Below, piece by piece: positions 14,813 through 22,014 of a DNA stretch of 39,225 bases. Numbering within the stretch: the stretch's first letter is position 1; each line of letters begins with the position of its first letter. The notes under the pieces were generated by a model. That model was given only the letters and a program-made list of their open reading frames with translations. It was not told the DNA's origin and ran no database searches. The stretch spans positions 1 through 39,225 of IMG/VR virus record IMGVR_UViG_3300027659_000083, one strand, 5' to 3'. The DNA is from a virus. A program made the position numbers and the translations under genes.

Positions 14813-15508
14813 ATGTTTGGTGCAAACTATACAGATGGCGGTATTTTAAATTATCGCTCAGCAGAAGAAATTAATTCAGCAATGGGTCGGGTCTACGGAC
14901 ATATGAGTCTAGCAGTAATAGTATCGATGCTAGTTAGTTACTGGGTTGGAACTACTCCAGAATTATTGCAGTTCTTTTTTACAGGCGTAACAAAATGGAT
15001 TGTAATCTTTTCACCGCTATTAGCAATATTTGGTATTTCTGCAGTATTGGCTAACAATCCTAGTAAAGGTGTAGCACAGTTATGTTTGCACGGATTTGCG
15101 GCACTTATGGGCTTGAGCTTTGCCACAATCTTTGCTGTGTTCACCATGGGGTCAATTGTGAGTGCATTCATGGGCGCGGCTGTACTGTTTGGTGTTATGA
15201 GTTTTTATGGATACTTTACCAAACGTAGTCTAGACAGCATGGGTAAGTTTATGTTTGTTGGATTAATTGCTATTGTTATCGCTAGCATTGTAAATATTTT
15301 TATTGGTTCTAGTGTAATGGCAATGGTCATTAGTGCCCTGGCAATCATTATCTTCTTAGGATTAACAGCATACGACACCCAAAAGATTCGTGAAGAACTT
15401 AGTGTAGACACAAGTCCTGCGGCGGAAGTTAGTGGTGCATTGACTCTTTATATGGACTTTATTAACTTGTTTATCAACTTGTTGCAGTTATTCGGCGATA
15501 GAAAATAA
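14813..15508 (+). CDS. Bax inhibitor-1/YccA-like membrane protein
   Basis: A 231-residue protein with about seven hydrophobic helices after a short polar N-terminus. The opening INSAMGRVYGHMSLAVIVSM and the C-terminal LGLTAYDTQKIREEL are characteristic of the BI-1 (TMBIM, YbhL/YccA) family, where the conserved TAYDTQ sits before the last segment; length agrees with the family (about 220-235). Bacterial members act in the inner membrane as pH-sensitive calcium leak channels or, for YccA, as inhibitors of the FtsH protease. A strong AAGGAG site precedes the ATG. In a phage it might protect phage proteins from FtsH or delay membrane damage; this is inference. Confidence 0.85.
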   Translation: MFGANYTDGGILNYRSAEEINSAMGRVYGHMSLAVIVSMLVSYWVGTTPELLQFFFTGVTKWIVIFSPLLAIFGISAVLANNPSKGVAQLCLHGFAALMGLSFATIFAVFTMGSIVSAFMGAAVLFGVMSFYGYFTKRSLDSMGKFMFVGLIAIVIASIVNIFIGSSVMAMVISALAIIIFLGLTAYDTQKIREELSVDTSPAAEVSGALTLYMDFINLFINLLQLFGDRK

Positions 15509-15510
15509 TC

Positions 15511-16008
15511 ATGTCAGTATACCTAATTAAACCTCTTGAAAAGAAAAGTGTTGTATACCACGTAGAAATGTTCCGTGAAAATGCGGACGGTTCTATCAGC
15601 TGGTTTAACATAGATGAAACGTATCGTTGGGGTCAAGGATTTATTGAAGCAGATATGGATTGTAACTTACCATATCAAGACAGTAATCTTGCCTATTGTG
15701 ATCCTAACGCAGGTTGGGGATCCGAATTAGACGATAGTTGTGCCTGCTGGTTTGAATACAGCGATGATATTCCTGAAGAAGAAAAAGAAGCAATTGAATC
15801 AGCTTACCACGAAGGTGGGGCTGGTTGGCTATTTGATGGCGAACATGATTGGCAAGAAGAAGATTCAGCTGTTCACGTACTAGCGCCTTTTCAAGTTAGT
15901 CTTGTTGAAGATGACGGAACAGTTATTGAAGAAAATGTTGAGCTAAAAGCTAGACCAAATCCAAGCACATCTTGGCCGTTTAGTCCGGAATTTCCTAAGG
16001 AAGATTAA
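15511..16008 (+). CDS. Acidic conserved phage protein, function unknown
   Basis: A 165-residue, strongly acidic protein two bases after the BI-1 gene. It contains YHVEMFRENADGSISWFNID, an aromatic/acidic centre (CACWFEYSDDIPEEEKEAIE, about residues 79-98) and GWLFDGEHDWQEED. I recall similar proteins in other aquatic T4-like phages, none with a function. The strong negative charge could mimic nucleic acid, but nothing shows this directly. Confidence 0.55.
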   Translation: MSVYLIKPLEKKSVVYHVEMFRENADGSISWFNIDETYRWGQGFIEADMDCNLPYQDSNLAYCDPNAGWGSELDDSCACWFEYSDDIPEEEKEAIESAYHEGGAGWLFDGEHDWQEEDSAVHVLAPFQVSLVEDDGTVIEENVELKARPNPSTSWPFSPEFPKED

Positions 16009-16009
16009 A

Positions 16010-16225
16010 ATGAACTCAGTTGACATGGCAAATAATTTAATTTTTAGAGCCAAAAATTTACAAGAATTTACAATAACAACAGAAGTACCGGATGATTTTA
16101 AATTTCACGGTACTATTCCGTTTGATATGGAAATTGTTGGAAGTATTTTAGAGGCCAAGGTGTGGGCTGTTGATTTCGACGAAGCCGTAAACAAACTCAA
16201 TTCATTTTTGGAGATTTGTAAATGA
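16010..16225 (+). CDS. Small hypothetical protein
   Basis: Seventy-one residues (MNSVDMANNLIFRAKNLQEF and on) with AAGGAAG before ATG and an ATGA overlap with the cupin gene. An alternating pattern (FTITTEVPDDFKF, GSILEAKVWAVDFDEAVNKL) suggests a small alpha/beta protein. No family recognised. Confidence 0.6.
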   Translation: MNSVDMANNLIFRAKNLQEFTITTEVPDDFKFHGTIPFDMEIVGSILEAKVWAVDFDEAVNKLNSFLEICK

Positions 16226-16677
16226 AATGGTTTTTAAATTGGTTAGACCAGTTAGGTCGTAGAAGAATTATTTACGACAGATTAGATGACGAGCCATATT
16301 TAGAACGATATTATATATTCCTTAAAGATAGAAATAAATTTCCATTTAACATTTTTTTACATAAATTTCTTAAATCAGATCCAGACGATGTACATGATCA
16401 TCCATGGCCCTATGCTTCACTAATTTTAAAAGGTGGATACTATGAATGGGTTCCTATTTTTAGTGACGGAAAGAAAATAGGAGAAATGTGTCATTGGAGA
16501 GGCCCTGGACATTTTCGAATCTGCAATGCCAATAGTTACCATCGTGTAGAACTTGATCCCGAAATTACTGCATGGACATTGTTTATGCCCGGTCCACAAC
16601 GTCGAGAATGGGGATTTTGGTTTAAAGATAACTGGGTGCATAACGAAACATATCTAAAAGAAAGAGCCAAAAAATGA
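16222..16677 (+). CDS. Cupin-fold protein
   Basis: A 151-residue protein with a cupin-like metal site: HDHPWPYASLILKGGYYEWV (H58, H60, E75) as the first motif and NANSYHRVEL (H107) as the second, then WTLFMPGPQRREWGFW (118-133). Cupins of this type bind a divalent metal and may act as dioxygenases, isomerases or sugar-binding proteins. The motif set has been seen in phage and bacterial proteins of unknown role. ATGA overlaps on both sides place it in the folE-queE operon, so a small-molecule role connected with nucleotide or sugar modification is plausible but unproven. Confidence 0.7.
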   Translation: MKWFLNWLDQLGRRRIIYDRLDDEPYLERYYIFLKDRNKFPFNIFLHKFLKSDPDDVHDHPWPYASLILKGGYYEWVPIFSDGKKIGEMCHWRGPGHFRICNANSYHRVELDPEITAWTLFMPGPQRREWGFWFKDNWVHNETYLKERAKK

Positions 16678-16862
16678 ATAAAGATAAAACAGTACAGCGA
16701 ATGATTGAGCTAATGGCGCCAGTTGAACAGCAAATTATGATGTGTGATAATAGTGAAGATTTGTTAATGATGGCCTGTGCCATGTTGACCACAGTTAAAG
16801 ATCTATTTGATTTGCATATTGGCGAAGATGGACGTAAAAAAATGTTTAAGGATTTTGTATGA
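16674..16862 (+). CDS. Small helical hypothetical protein
   Basis: Sixty-two residues (MNKDKTVQRMIELMAPVEQQ and on), predicted all-helical, with LLMMACAMLTTVKDLFDLHI in the middle and a basic end (GRKKMFKDFV). It overlaps both neighbours in ATGA. No family recognised; its size and helical nature would fit a partner of the MazG-like protein encoded next. Confidence 0.55.
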   Translation: MNKDKTVQRMIELMAPVEQQIMMCDNSEDLLMMACAMLTTVKDLFDLHIGEDGRKKMFKDFV

Positions 16863-17143
16863 ACACTAAAGAAAGAGAAGTGATGAATATCCTTAGTGAA
16901 GAATGTGCTGAGGTAATTCAAGCAGTTAGTAAATGTCATAGATTTGGCTTGAATAATTTTAAACCAGGTAAACCAAAAACAAACTGTGAACATTTAGAAG
17001 AAGAAATCGGTGACCTTTTAGCTATGGTAGATATTTTAGTTGACATCGGAGTGGTTGATCAAGTATCATTAGAAGTAGCAAAAATAGCTAAAATAGAAAA
17101 ACTAAAGAAATGGTCGAACATTTATGAAAATCAAAATCAGTGA
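16859..17143 (+). CDS. MazG-like nucleotide pyrophosphohydrolase
   Basis: A 94-residue all-helical protein with the metal-binding pattern of the MazG/all-alpha NTP pyrophosphatase group: EECAE (E14, E15, E18) and LEEEIGD (E49, D52). Such enzymes cleave NTPs to NMPs and pyrophosphate; phage members have been linked to nucleotide-pool or alarmone control. Length fits the single-domain phage type. Its last 20 bases overlap queE, so the two are translationally linked. It might remove unwanted dNTPs or handle a deazaguanine-pathway nucleotide; the substrate cannot be read from the sequence. Confidence 0.75.
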   Translation: MNTKEREVMNILSEECAEVIQAVSKCHRFGLNNFKPGKPKTNCEHLEEEIGDLLAMVDILVDIGVVDQVSLEVAKIAKIEKLKKWSNIYENQNQ

Positions 17144-17978
17144 AATTTTTTATTCCGCACAAGGTGAAGGACGCTTTATTGGCGTCCCATCAGTGTTTCT
17201 ACGCACCTTTGGGTGTAACTTTAAATGTGCCGGCTTTGGTTGTGCTCCGGGAGTTAAATCAGCAGAAGCAGATGATATTGCTAAACAAGTGCATCTATAC
17301 AAAGACTTTAACAGTCTTCCATTAGTTAATACAGGTTGTGATAGCTATGCTAGTTGGCATCCTGCATTTAAAGATTTAAGTCCTTCGTACAGTACAGACG
17401 AAATTGTACAAAAGATGCTGGCATTGACACCCAATAATAAATGGGTACAAGAAAACGGGAATGATGTACATTTGGTCATAACGGGTGGGGAGCCGTTACT
17501 AGGTTGGCAAAAGGGCTTTGAAGAAATCCTTGCTCATCCATTAATGCAGGATATTCGTAATGTGACATTTGAAACAAATGGTACACAACCACTTCATGAA
17601 AAATTTAAAAAGTTTCTAGAAGAATGGTATTTCTCTAAACGAGAAATTACATTTAGTGTCAGTGCTAAATTAAGTTCGTCTGGCGAGAAATGGGAAGAAG
17701 CAATTAAGCCCGAAATTGTGCAAGAGTATGCTTCATGGGGTCATACATACTTAAAGTTTGTTGTCGAAACAGAAGAACATTTTAAAGAAGTTGATGTGGC
17801 TGTTAAGGAATACCGAAACGCCGGATTTGACGGCAGTGTCTATGTTATGCCACAAGGCGGAGTTGTTGCACCTTATGCCGCTAATCGAGTGCGTGTTGCT
17901 GATTGGGCAGTTAGTAAAGGTTATTATTATAGTCCAAGGTTGCATGTTGATCTTTGGGGAAATGGATGGGGCAAATAA
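17124..17978 (+). CDS. queE: 7-carboxy-7-deazaguanine synthase (QueE), radical SAM
   Basis: A 284-residue radical SAM enzyme. The opening FYSAQGEGRFIGVPSVFLRT (9-28) is the QueE substrate-loop signature; LVITGGEPL (118-125) binds SAM and FETNGT is the next family motif. The cluster cysteines are C31 and C35 (GCNFKCAGFGC), but the third, in GCDSYASW (C72; usually C-D-T), is displaced by 36 residues, with C40 an alternative ligand. QueE turns carboxytetrahydropterin into 7-carboxy-7-deazaguanine, the core base for queuosine and for deazaguanine DNA modification. The gene begins inside the MazG-like gene and ends in TAATG with the next. QueC, needed for preQ0, is not in the window. Confidence 0.92.
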   Translation: MKIKISEIFYSAQGEGRFIGVPSVFLRTFGCNFKCAGFGCAPGVKSAEADDIAKQVHLYKDFNSLPLVNTGCDSYASWHPAFKDLSPSYSTDEIVQKMLALTPNNKWVQENGNDVHLVITGGEPLLGWQKGFEEILAHPLMQDIRNVTFETNGTQPLHEKFKKFLEEWYFSKREITFSVSAKLSSSGEKWEEAIKPEIVQEYASWGHTYLKFVVETEEHFKEVDVAVKEYRNAGFDGSVYVMPQGGVVAPYAANRVRVADWAVSKGYYYSPRLHVDLWGNGWGK

Positions 17979-18373
17979 TGTTTAATATAGTTAAAATTTG
18001 GACATCTTTTAAAGATAACCTCAGAAAAAATAGCGAAGCTAAAAAATATCAAACAGTTGAAAAGCCTCAAACTTCTAAAGATGCAAAAGAACTAGCAACC
18101 GCTAACAAAGAACCTTATATTGTTGTTTTAAATACTCATGTAAATCCAGAGAATGTACGAAATGGATTTTTTGAACTTGACTGGAATGAGTTTTTTGTGT
18201 TACAATTAACTAACTTCGGATATCAGGGTACAACTGAGGAAGAAATTGTCAATGCATGGTTTCAAGATTTGTGCCGTGGAATAGCAGACGAAGAAGGCAT
18301 TTCAATGGACCAACGTCCAATGGGATATATTAATGTTAAACCGTTAGCGGGCGGTAAGTCCGAGGTGAGTTAA
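17978..18373 (+). CDS. Conserved T4-like phage protein, function unknown
   Basis: A 131-residue protein starting at the ATG in TAATG (17976-17980); an upstream TTG at 17954 lies within queE and is less likely. Residues about 38-115 form a block I recognise from other marine T4-like phages: ATANKEPYIVVLNTHVNPEN, then FELDWNEFFVLQL and ending DQRPMG. The N-terminal 35 residues are basic and probably helical. The gene shares its stop region with the nuclease that follows (TAATG). No function is known. Confidence 0.6.
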   Translation: MFNIVKIWTSFKDNLRKNSEAKKYQTVEKPQTSKDAKELATANKEPYIVVLNTHVNPENVRNGFFELDWNEFFVLQLTNFGYQGTTEEEIVNAWFQDLCRGIADEEGISMDQRPMGYINVKPLAGGKSEVS

Positions 18374-19359
18374 TGACTTATATTATTGTCGATACAGCAA
18401 ATACATTTTTTCGTGCCCGTCACGTTGTTCGTGGTGATGCTAGTGAAAAAGTAGGCATGAGCTTACAAATTATTCTTAACAGTGTGCGAAAAGCATGGAG
18501 AGAATTTGGAGGCAAGCATGTTGTATTCTGTTTAGAGGGGCGTAGCTGGCGTAAGGATCATTACGAACCCTATAAGAGGAACCGCTCCGACGCTCGGGCC
18601 GCGCTGAGCCCTCGCGAGGCCGAGGAAGATAAACTATTCTGGGAAACATTTGATCAGTTTAAAGACTTTATTACAGATAAAACAAACTGTACAGTATTAC
18701 AACATAAACAATTAGAAGCAGACGATCTTATTGCTGGATTTATTCAAAGTCATCCAAACGACAGTCATGTTATCATTAGTACAGATGGCGATTTCGCACA
18801 ATTGATTGCTCCTAATGTAAAACAATATAACGGTGTAATGGAAATTACAACTACACACGAGGGCTATTTTGATGCTAAAGGTAAACCTGTTGTTGATAAG
18901 AAAACTAAACAAGTCAAGCCGGCGCCGAATCCGTCCTGGTTGTTATTTGAGAAGTGTATGCGTGGAGACACCTCCGACAACATCTTTAGTGCTTATCCGG
19001 GAGTACGTGAGAAAGGCACAAAGAATAAAGTTGGTCTCCGTGAGGCCTTTGCTGACAGGGGAACAAAAGGATACTCTTGGAACAACATGATGTTGCAACG
19101 TTGGTCCGATCACGAAGGTGTCGAGCATCGTGTATTAGACGATTATAATCGAAATGTTAAACTATGTGACTTAACAGCACAACCTGATGAAATTAAAGAA
19201 GTAATAAAAGATACAATTTCTAAGGCAATTACCGCAGAAAAAAGCATTCCGCAGGTAGGTGTTAGACTGTTAAAACTTTGTGCAGAATACGATTTGAATA
19301 AGATAAGTGAACAGGTACAAAGTTATGCAGAACCATTAAATGCGAGGTACGTAATATGA
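18373..19359 (+). CDS. rnh: RNase H-type 5'-3' exonuclease / flap nuclease
   Basis: A 328-residue member of the FEN/5'-nuclease family, near the 305 residues of T4 RNase H, which removes RNA primers of lagging-strand fragments. The metal-binding acidic residues are in place: IIVDTANTFFRAR (D7), LEADDLIAGF (E115, D117, D118), ISTDGDFAQL (D138, D140) and MRGDTSDNIF (D199, D202). YEPYKRNRSD (64-73) fits the DNA-contacting region. The DNA coding residues 70-85 is a sharp GC-rich island (18581-18625) in an AT-rich gene. It overlaps the previous gene in TAATG and the next in ATGA. With polymerase and clamp it completes part of a T4-type replisome; helicase, primase and clamp loader lie elsewhere. 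Confidence 0.9.
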   Translation: MTYIIVDTANTFFRARHVVRGDASEKVGMSLQIILNSVRKAWREFGGKHVVFCLEGRSWRKDHYEPYKRNRSDARAALSPREAEEDKLFWETFDQFKDFITDKTNCTVLQHKQLEADDLIAGFIQSHPNDSHVIISTDGDFAQLIAPNVKQYNGVMEITTTHEGYFDAKGKPVVDKKTKQVKPAPNPSWLLFEKCMRGDTSDNIFSAYPGVREKGTKNKVGLREAFADRGTKGYSWNNMMLQRWSDHEGVEHRVLDDYNRNVKLCDLTAQPDEIKEVIKDTISKAITAEKSIPQVGVRLLKLCAEYDLNKISEQVQSYAEPLNARYVI

Positions 19360-19835
19360 ATGCAGTTGCCAAAGTTCTTGTGCCAAATAAAATATGGATT
19401 GTCGAAGACAAGGGTATTAAATTAGGTACTTTAAATAAAGAAAAAAAAGGTTATAGTTTCTTTAGACAAGGCCAAAAAGTAAATCTAACAGACATTAGCG
19501 AGTTGAATAAACAATTTGGGCTAGCTCTTTTTGACGAAGGTATTAAAAAAGTTAAAGCGACTTCAACCCCAATTTCGAATCTAGTACATGATTTTCCATG
19601 TGGTAGTAAACCATTTAATCCTGTTTATAATATTAAAAAACGATTGCCTATATATGCAAAAAGCGGCAAAAGTAAGAGCTTATATTGCGCCGGGTACTAT
19701 GTTATACAATTCCGCAAAGGTTGGGTTAAAAGCTTCTGTCCAAAACTAATTACATTAGAAAGATATCCTTACCAGGGACCATTTAAAACTGAGGCAGAAA
19801 TGCGAACAGTCCTAAATGCAATGAGTAAACAATGA
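19356..19835 (+). CDS. Conserved T4-like phage protein, function unknown
   Basis: A 159-residue protein, ATGA-coupled to the nuclease. It opens with NKIWIVEDKGIKLGTLNKEK and KGYSFFRQGQKV, and later has HDFPCGSKPFNP and GYYVIQFRKGWVKSFCPKLI. I recognise this order from other aquatic T4-like phages, but have no function for it. The beta-rich N-terminal half and basic C-terminal half (high Lys/Arg) suggest a nucleic-acid or nuclease-associated protein. Its next neighbour overlaps its stop (ATGA at 19832). Confidence 0.6.
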   Translation: MNAVAKVLVPNKIWIVEDKGIKLGTLNKEKKGYSFFRQGQKVNLTDISELNKQFGLALFDEGIKKVKATSTPISNLVHDFPCGSKPFNPVYNIKKRLPIYAKSGKSKSLYCAGYYVIQFRKGWVKSFCPKLITLERYPYQGPFKTEAEMRTVLNAMSKQ

Positions 19836-20059
19836 AACCGTTAAACACCATTCCAATAGAAGACTTTCTAAATAAGGCACGAATTGCTGTAAAAAGTAAT
19901 CAGAAACAGGTTGTTTTAGACATTAAAGAGGTGCAATCATTGCATGATAGTCTAGCAATAGTAATGACTAGGCTAAGTGGTGAATTAGATCAAATACTTG
20001 GCTCTGCACAGTCAGCATCCGGTCCTGCCCAAGTTAAAATGGACGGCGGCAATTTTTAA
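19832..20059 (+). CDS. Small helical hypothetical protein
   Basis: Seventy-five residues (MKPLNTIPIEDFLNKARIAV and on), mostly helical in the first 55, ending in a flexible QSASGPAQVKMDGGNF tail. It overlaps the previous stop in ATGA and ends 42 bp before the next gene. No family recognised. Confidence 0.55.
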   Translation: MKPLNTIPIEDFLNKARIAVKSNQKQVVLDIKEVQSLHDSLAIVMTRLSGELDQILGSAQSASGPAQVKMDGGNF

Positions 20060-20072
20060 ATAACTCGATAAA

Positions 20073-20101
20073 TATATACGTACATTTGGAGTGCGTATAT
20101 A
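20073..20101 (+). promoter_or_regulatory. 8-bp hairpin abutting a start codon with the ribosome-binding site in its loop
   Basis: TATATACG (20073-20080) and CGTATATA (20094-20101) are exact reverse complements; the 13-nt loop holds TTGGAG, and ATG follows at 20102. The left arm overlaps GATAAATA (20067-20074), one base from the T4 late box; RNA starting there (near 20080) would lack the left arm, whereas read-through RNA would fold. Confidence 0.6.
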
Positions 20102-20389
20102 ATGAGTAGACCAAAACCTAAAGTGCTATTAGAAATTACAGATAAAAAGACTTACAAAACAGAACAGGTTTTAGAAGCTGATGCCATTTGGGCGGTATTT
20201 TATAAAGATCAGCCAGTCAATCTCAAAACATCAAGCATTGTTGCACAACAAATCGGCCCTAAGTATAAAAAGGTTAGTTTTTCAAATAGCGGACATGCAA
20301 TTAATCTAGCAGAAAAACTCAACAAACTGTTCAACTGTACAGACTTTTCCGTTTTTAAATTAACTACAGGTGAGCGTTTAATAGAATGA
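20102..20389 (+). CDS. Conserved small T4-like phage protein
   Basis: Ninety-five residues. MSRPKPKVLLEITDKKTYKT, then AIWAVFYKDQPVNLK, and GPKYKKVSFSNSGHAINLAE form a pattern I recognise in many aquatic T4-like phages without a function. The last part (KLNKLFNCTDFSVFKL) is helix-strand. Translation starts directly behind an 8-bp hairpin with its ribosome-binding site in the loop. Its stop overlaps the next start (ATGA). Confidence 0.65.
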   Translation: MSRPKPKVLLEITDKKTYKTEQVLEADAIWAVFYKDQPVNLKTSSIVAQQIGPKYKKVSFSNSGHAINLAEKLNKLFNCTDFSVFKLTTGERLIE

Positions 20390-20781
20390 TCGATAAAAGA
20401 GATCTGACAAAGAAGTTTATGGATCAGCTATCTTTGCCAATAGATGAAAAATCTTTTAGAAAACACCACATACTTTGGTGGATGAATCCCAGAAATGCCC
20501 ATTCGAATAGTCTTCGACTAACTGATGTAGGATTTAAAATCTTAACAGAAAAATTGGGCATGACAAAATATGATGTTATTTTTCCAGAAGATACTGAATG
20601 GAGTTCCGGGCTAATTCTTCGTTTAGATAAATTTTTGGAAAGTCCCTACTACATAGACAGAAAGTTTATTTCTGTTTTTAGAGAAAAAACAGCAGTTGAA
20701 CTTATCCTTTTCAGCGGAAATATCCAAAAATACACACAGGCTAAAGTAGCGTCGCAAAAAAACAACAAAGAATCTGCTTGA
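20386..20781 (+). CDS. Conserved T4-like phage protein, function unknown
   Basis: A 131-residue protein (MIDKRDLTKKFMDQLSLPID and on). Segments HHILWWMNPRNAHSNSLRLT (about 27-46), DVGFKILTEK and VFREKTAVELILFSGNIQKY recur in related phages in my memory, with no assigned role. The layout, a helical middle with a WW-containing strand, does not match a known enzyme. The basic and polar C-terminal tail may be flexible. The -35 box of the next promoter overlaps its stop. Confidence 0.6.
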   Translation: MIDKRDLTKKFMDQLSLPIDEKSFRKHHILWWMNPRNAHSNSLRLTDVGFKILTEKLGMTKYDVIFPEDTEWSSGLILRLDKFLESPYYIDRKFISVFREKTAVELILFSGNIQKYTQAKVASQKNNKESA

Positions 20782-20806
20782 CAAAGTGAACAAATGCCTG
20801 TATAAT
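20778..20806 (+). promoter_or_regulatory. Consensus sigma-70 promoter for the MoxR-type ATPase gene
   Basis: TTGACA (20778-20783), 17-bp spacer, TATAAT (20801-20806), both boxes exact. The RNA start near 20813 gives a leader of about 39 nt with an AT-rich hairpin TACAT/ATGTA (20816-20833) and an AGAAAGG site before ATG 20852. Confidence 0.87.
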
Positions 20807-20851
20807 TAATACTGTTACATAACACAACATGTATTTTTAGAAAGGTAAAAC

Positions 20852-21934
20852 ATGTCTGAAAAATTCTCCGCTAACCGAACCGTTAGTCCAAACGAAGCAA
20901 AACGTAGTCTTCGTAAATGTGTTAAAATTAAACGTCCAATTTTTCTCTGGGGAGCTCCGGGTATTGGTAAATCGGATATCGTTAAACAAATTGGTGACGA
21001 GCAAGATCGCGAAGTTATCGATGTTCGTTTAAGTCTTTGGGAACCTACTGATATTAAAGGTATCCCTTATTACAATGCTACTGCTAATACAATGACGTGG
21101 GCACCTCCTGCAGAATTGCCTACTGATCCAGAATCTACTGCAATTCTGTTTTTAGATGAATTGAACTCAGCGGCTCCTGCTACACAAGCGGCGGCATATC
21201 AACTTATCTTAAATCGTCGTGTAGGTACTTACAAATTGCCAGCAGGTGTTAGTATTGTTGCCGCAGGTAACCGTGAAACTGACAAGGGCGTAACTTATCG
21301 TATGCCTGCTCCGTTGGCAAATCGTTTCCTACATTTGGAATTGCGTACAGATTTTGATGACTGGCTCCAATGGGCTACCGCTAATAAACTGCACGAACAA
21401 GTTGTAGGTTATTTGGGTTTTGCTAAACAAGACTTGTACGACTTTGATCCAAAGTCTAGCTCACGTTCATTTGCTACTCCACGTAGCTGGTCGTTTGTTA
21501 GCGAACTGCTCGGCGACGAAGATTTGGACGAAAATACGTTGACCGATTTAGTGTCAGGTGCTGTTGGCGAAGGATTGGCTGTTAAGTTTATGGCTCACCG
21601 TAAAATTGCCAAACAGATGCCTAATCCTACAGACATTTTAGAAGGTAAGGTTGAGAAAATTAATATTAAAGAGATCAGTGCTATGTACTCGTTGAGTATT
21701 AGTATGTGCTATGAACTCCAAGAAGCAGACCGTAAAAAGGCTAAGAACTGGGATTTAATGGCTGATAACTTCTTTAAGTTTATGATGGAAAACTTTCCAA
21801 CTGAACTTGTTGTTATGGGTGCCAAAGTTGCTCTTACCAATTACCAGTTGCCGTTTGACGCTAGCAAATTGCAACATTTTGATCGCTTCCATGATAAGTA
21901 CGGCAAGTACATTATCCAAGCAATGGAAGGTTAA
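20852..21934 (+). CDS. MoxR-type AAA+ ATPase
   Basis: A 360-residue AAA+ protein: Walker A GAPGIGKS (34-41), Walker B AILFLDEL (98-105) and a sensor-1-like VAAGNRE in the centre, followed by PAPLANRF with the arginine typical of the MoxR arginine-finger region. MoxR ATPases work as chaperones or remodellers together with VWA-domain proteins, and a VWA protein is encoded next, 80 bp on. The pair is common in T4-like aquatic phages, with no proven role; it might remodel a host or virion complex. It has its own consensus promoter, and a terminator closes the unit, so the ATPase can be made in different amounts from its partner. Confidence 0.9.
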   Translation: MSEKFSANRTVSPNEAKRSLRKCVKIKRPIFLWGAPGIGKSDIVKQIGDEQDREVIDVRLSLWEPTDIKGIPYYNATANTMTWAPPAELPTDPESTAILFLDELNSAAPATQAAAYQLILNRRVGTYKLPAGVSIVAAGNRETDKGVTYRMPAPLANRFLHLELRTDFDDWLQWATANKLHEQVVGYLGFAKQDLYDFDPKSSSRSFATPRSWSFVSELLGDEDLDENTLTDLVSGAVGEGLAVKFMAHRKIAKQMPNPTDILEGKVEKINIKEISAMYSLSISMCYELQEADRKKAKNWDLMADNFFKFMMENFPTELVVMGAKVALTNYQLPFDASKLQHFDRFHDKYGKYIIQAMEG

Positions 21935-21959
21935 AAGGGGGCTCTTTGGAGCCCTTTTT
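21933..21959 (+). terminator. Rho-independent terminator after the AAA+ gene
   Basis: GGGCTC (21939-21944), loop TTTG, GAGCCC (21949-21954), then TTTTT (21955-21959). Six GC-rich pairs plus a U-run make a clear terminator. It is the only one I found in the window, and a new promoter starts three bases later. Confidence 0.92.
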
Positions 21960-21961
21960 AC

Positions 21962-21990
21962 TTGCTCTTTTGTATTTTTGAGTATATAAT
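21962..21990 (+). promoter_or_regulatory. Promoter for the VWA protein gene, with inverted repeat on the -10 box
   Basis: TTGCTC (21962-21967), 17-bp spacer, TATAAT (21985-21990). GTATATA (21982-21988) and TATATAC (21993-21999) form a 7-bp inverted repeat over the -10 box and start point, a possible operator. The -35 box is poor, so the promoter may need help. Confidence 0.65.
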
Positions 21991-22014
21991 AATATATACA
22001 CTGAAAGGAATATT

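Noticed and set aside
20816-20833. TACAT/ATGTA hairpin with an 8-nt loop in the AAA+ gene leader as another polymerase operator
   Set aside because: The loop (AACACAAC) shares nothing with GCCANAAN, the stem is AT-rich and it is not next to the ribosome-binding site; also too weak for a terminator despite the following T-run.
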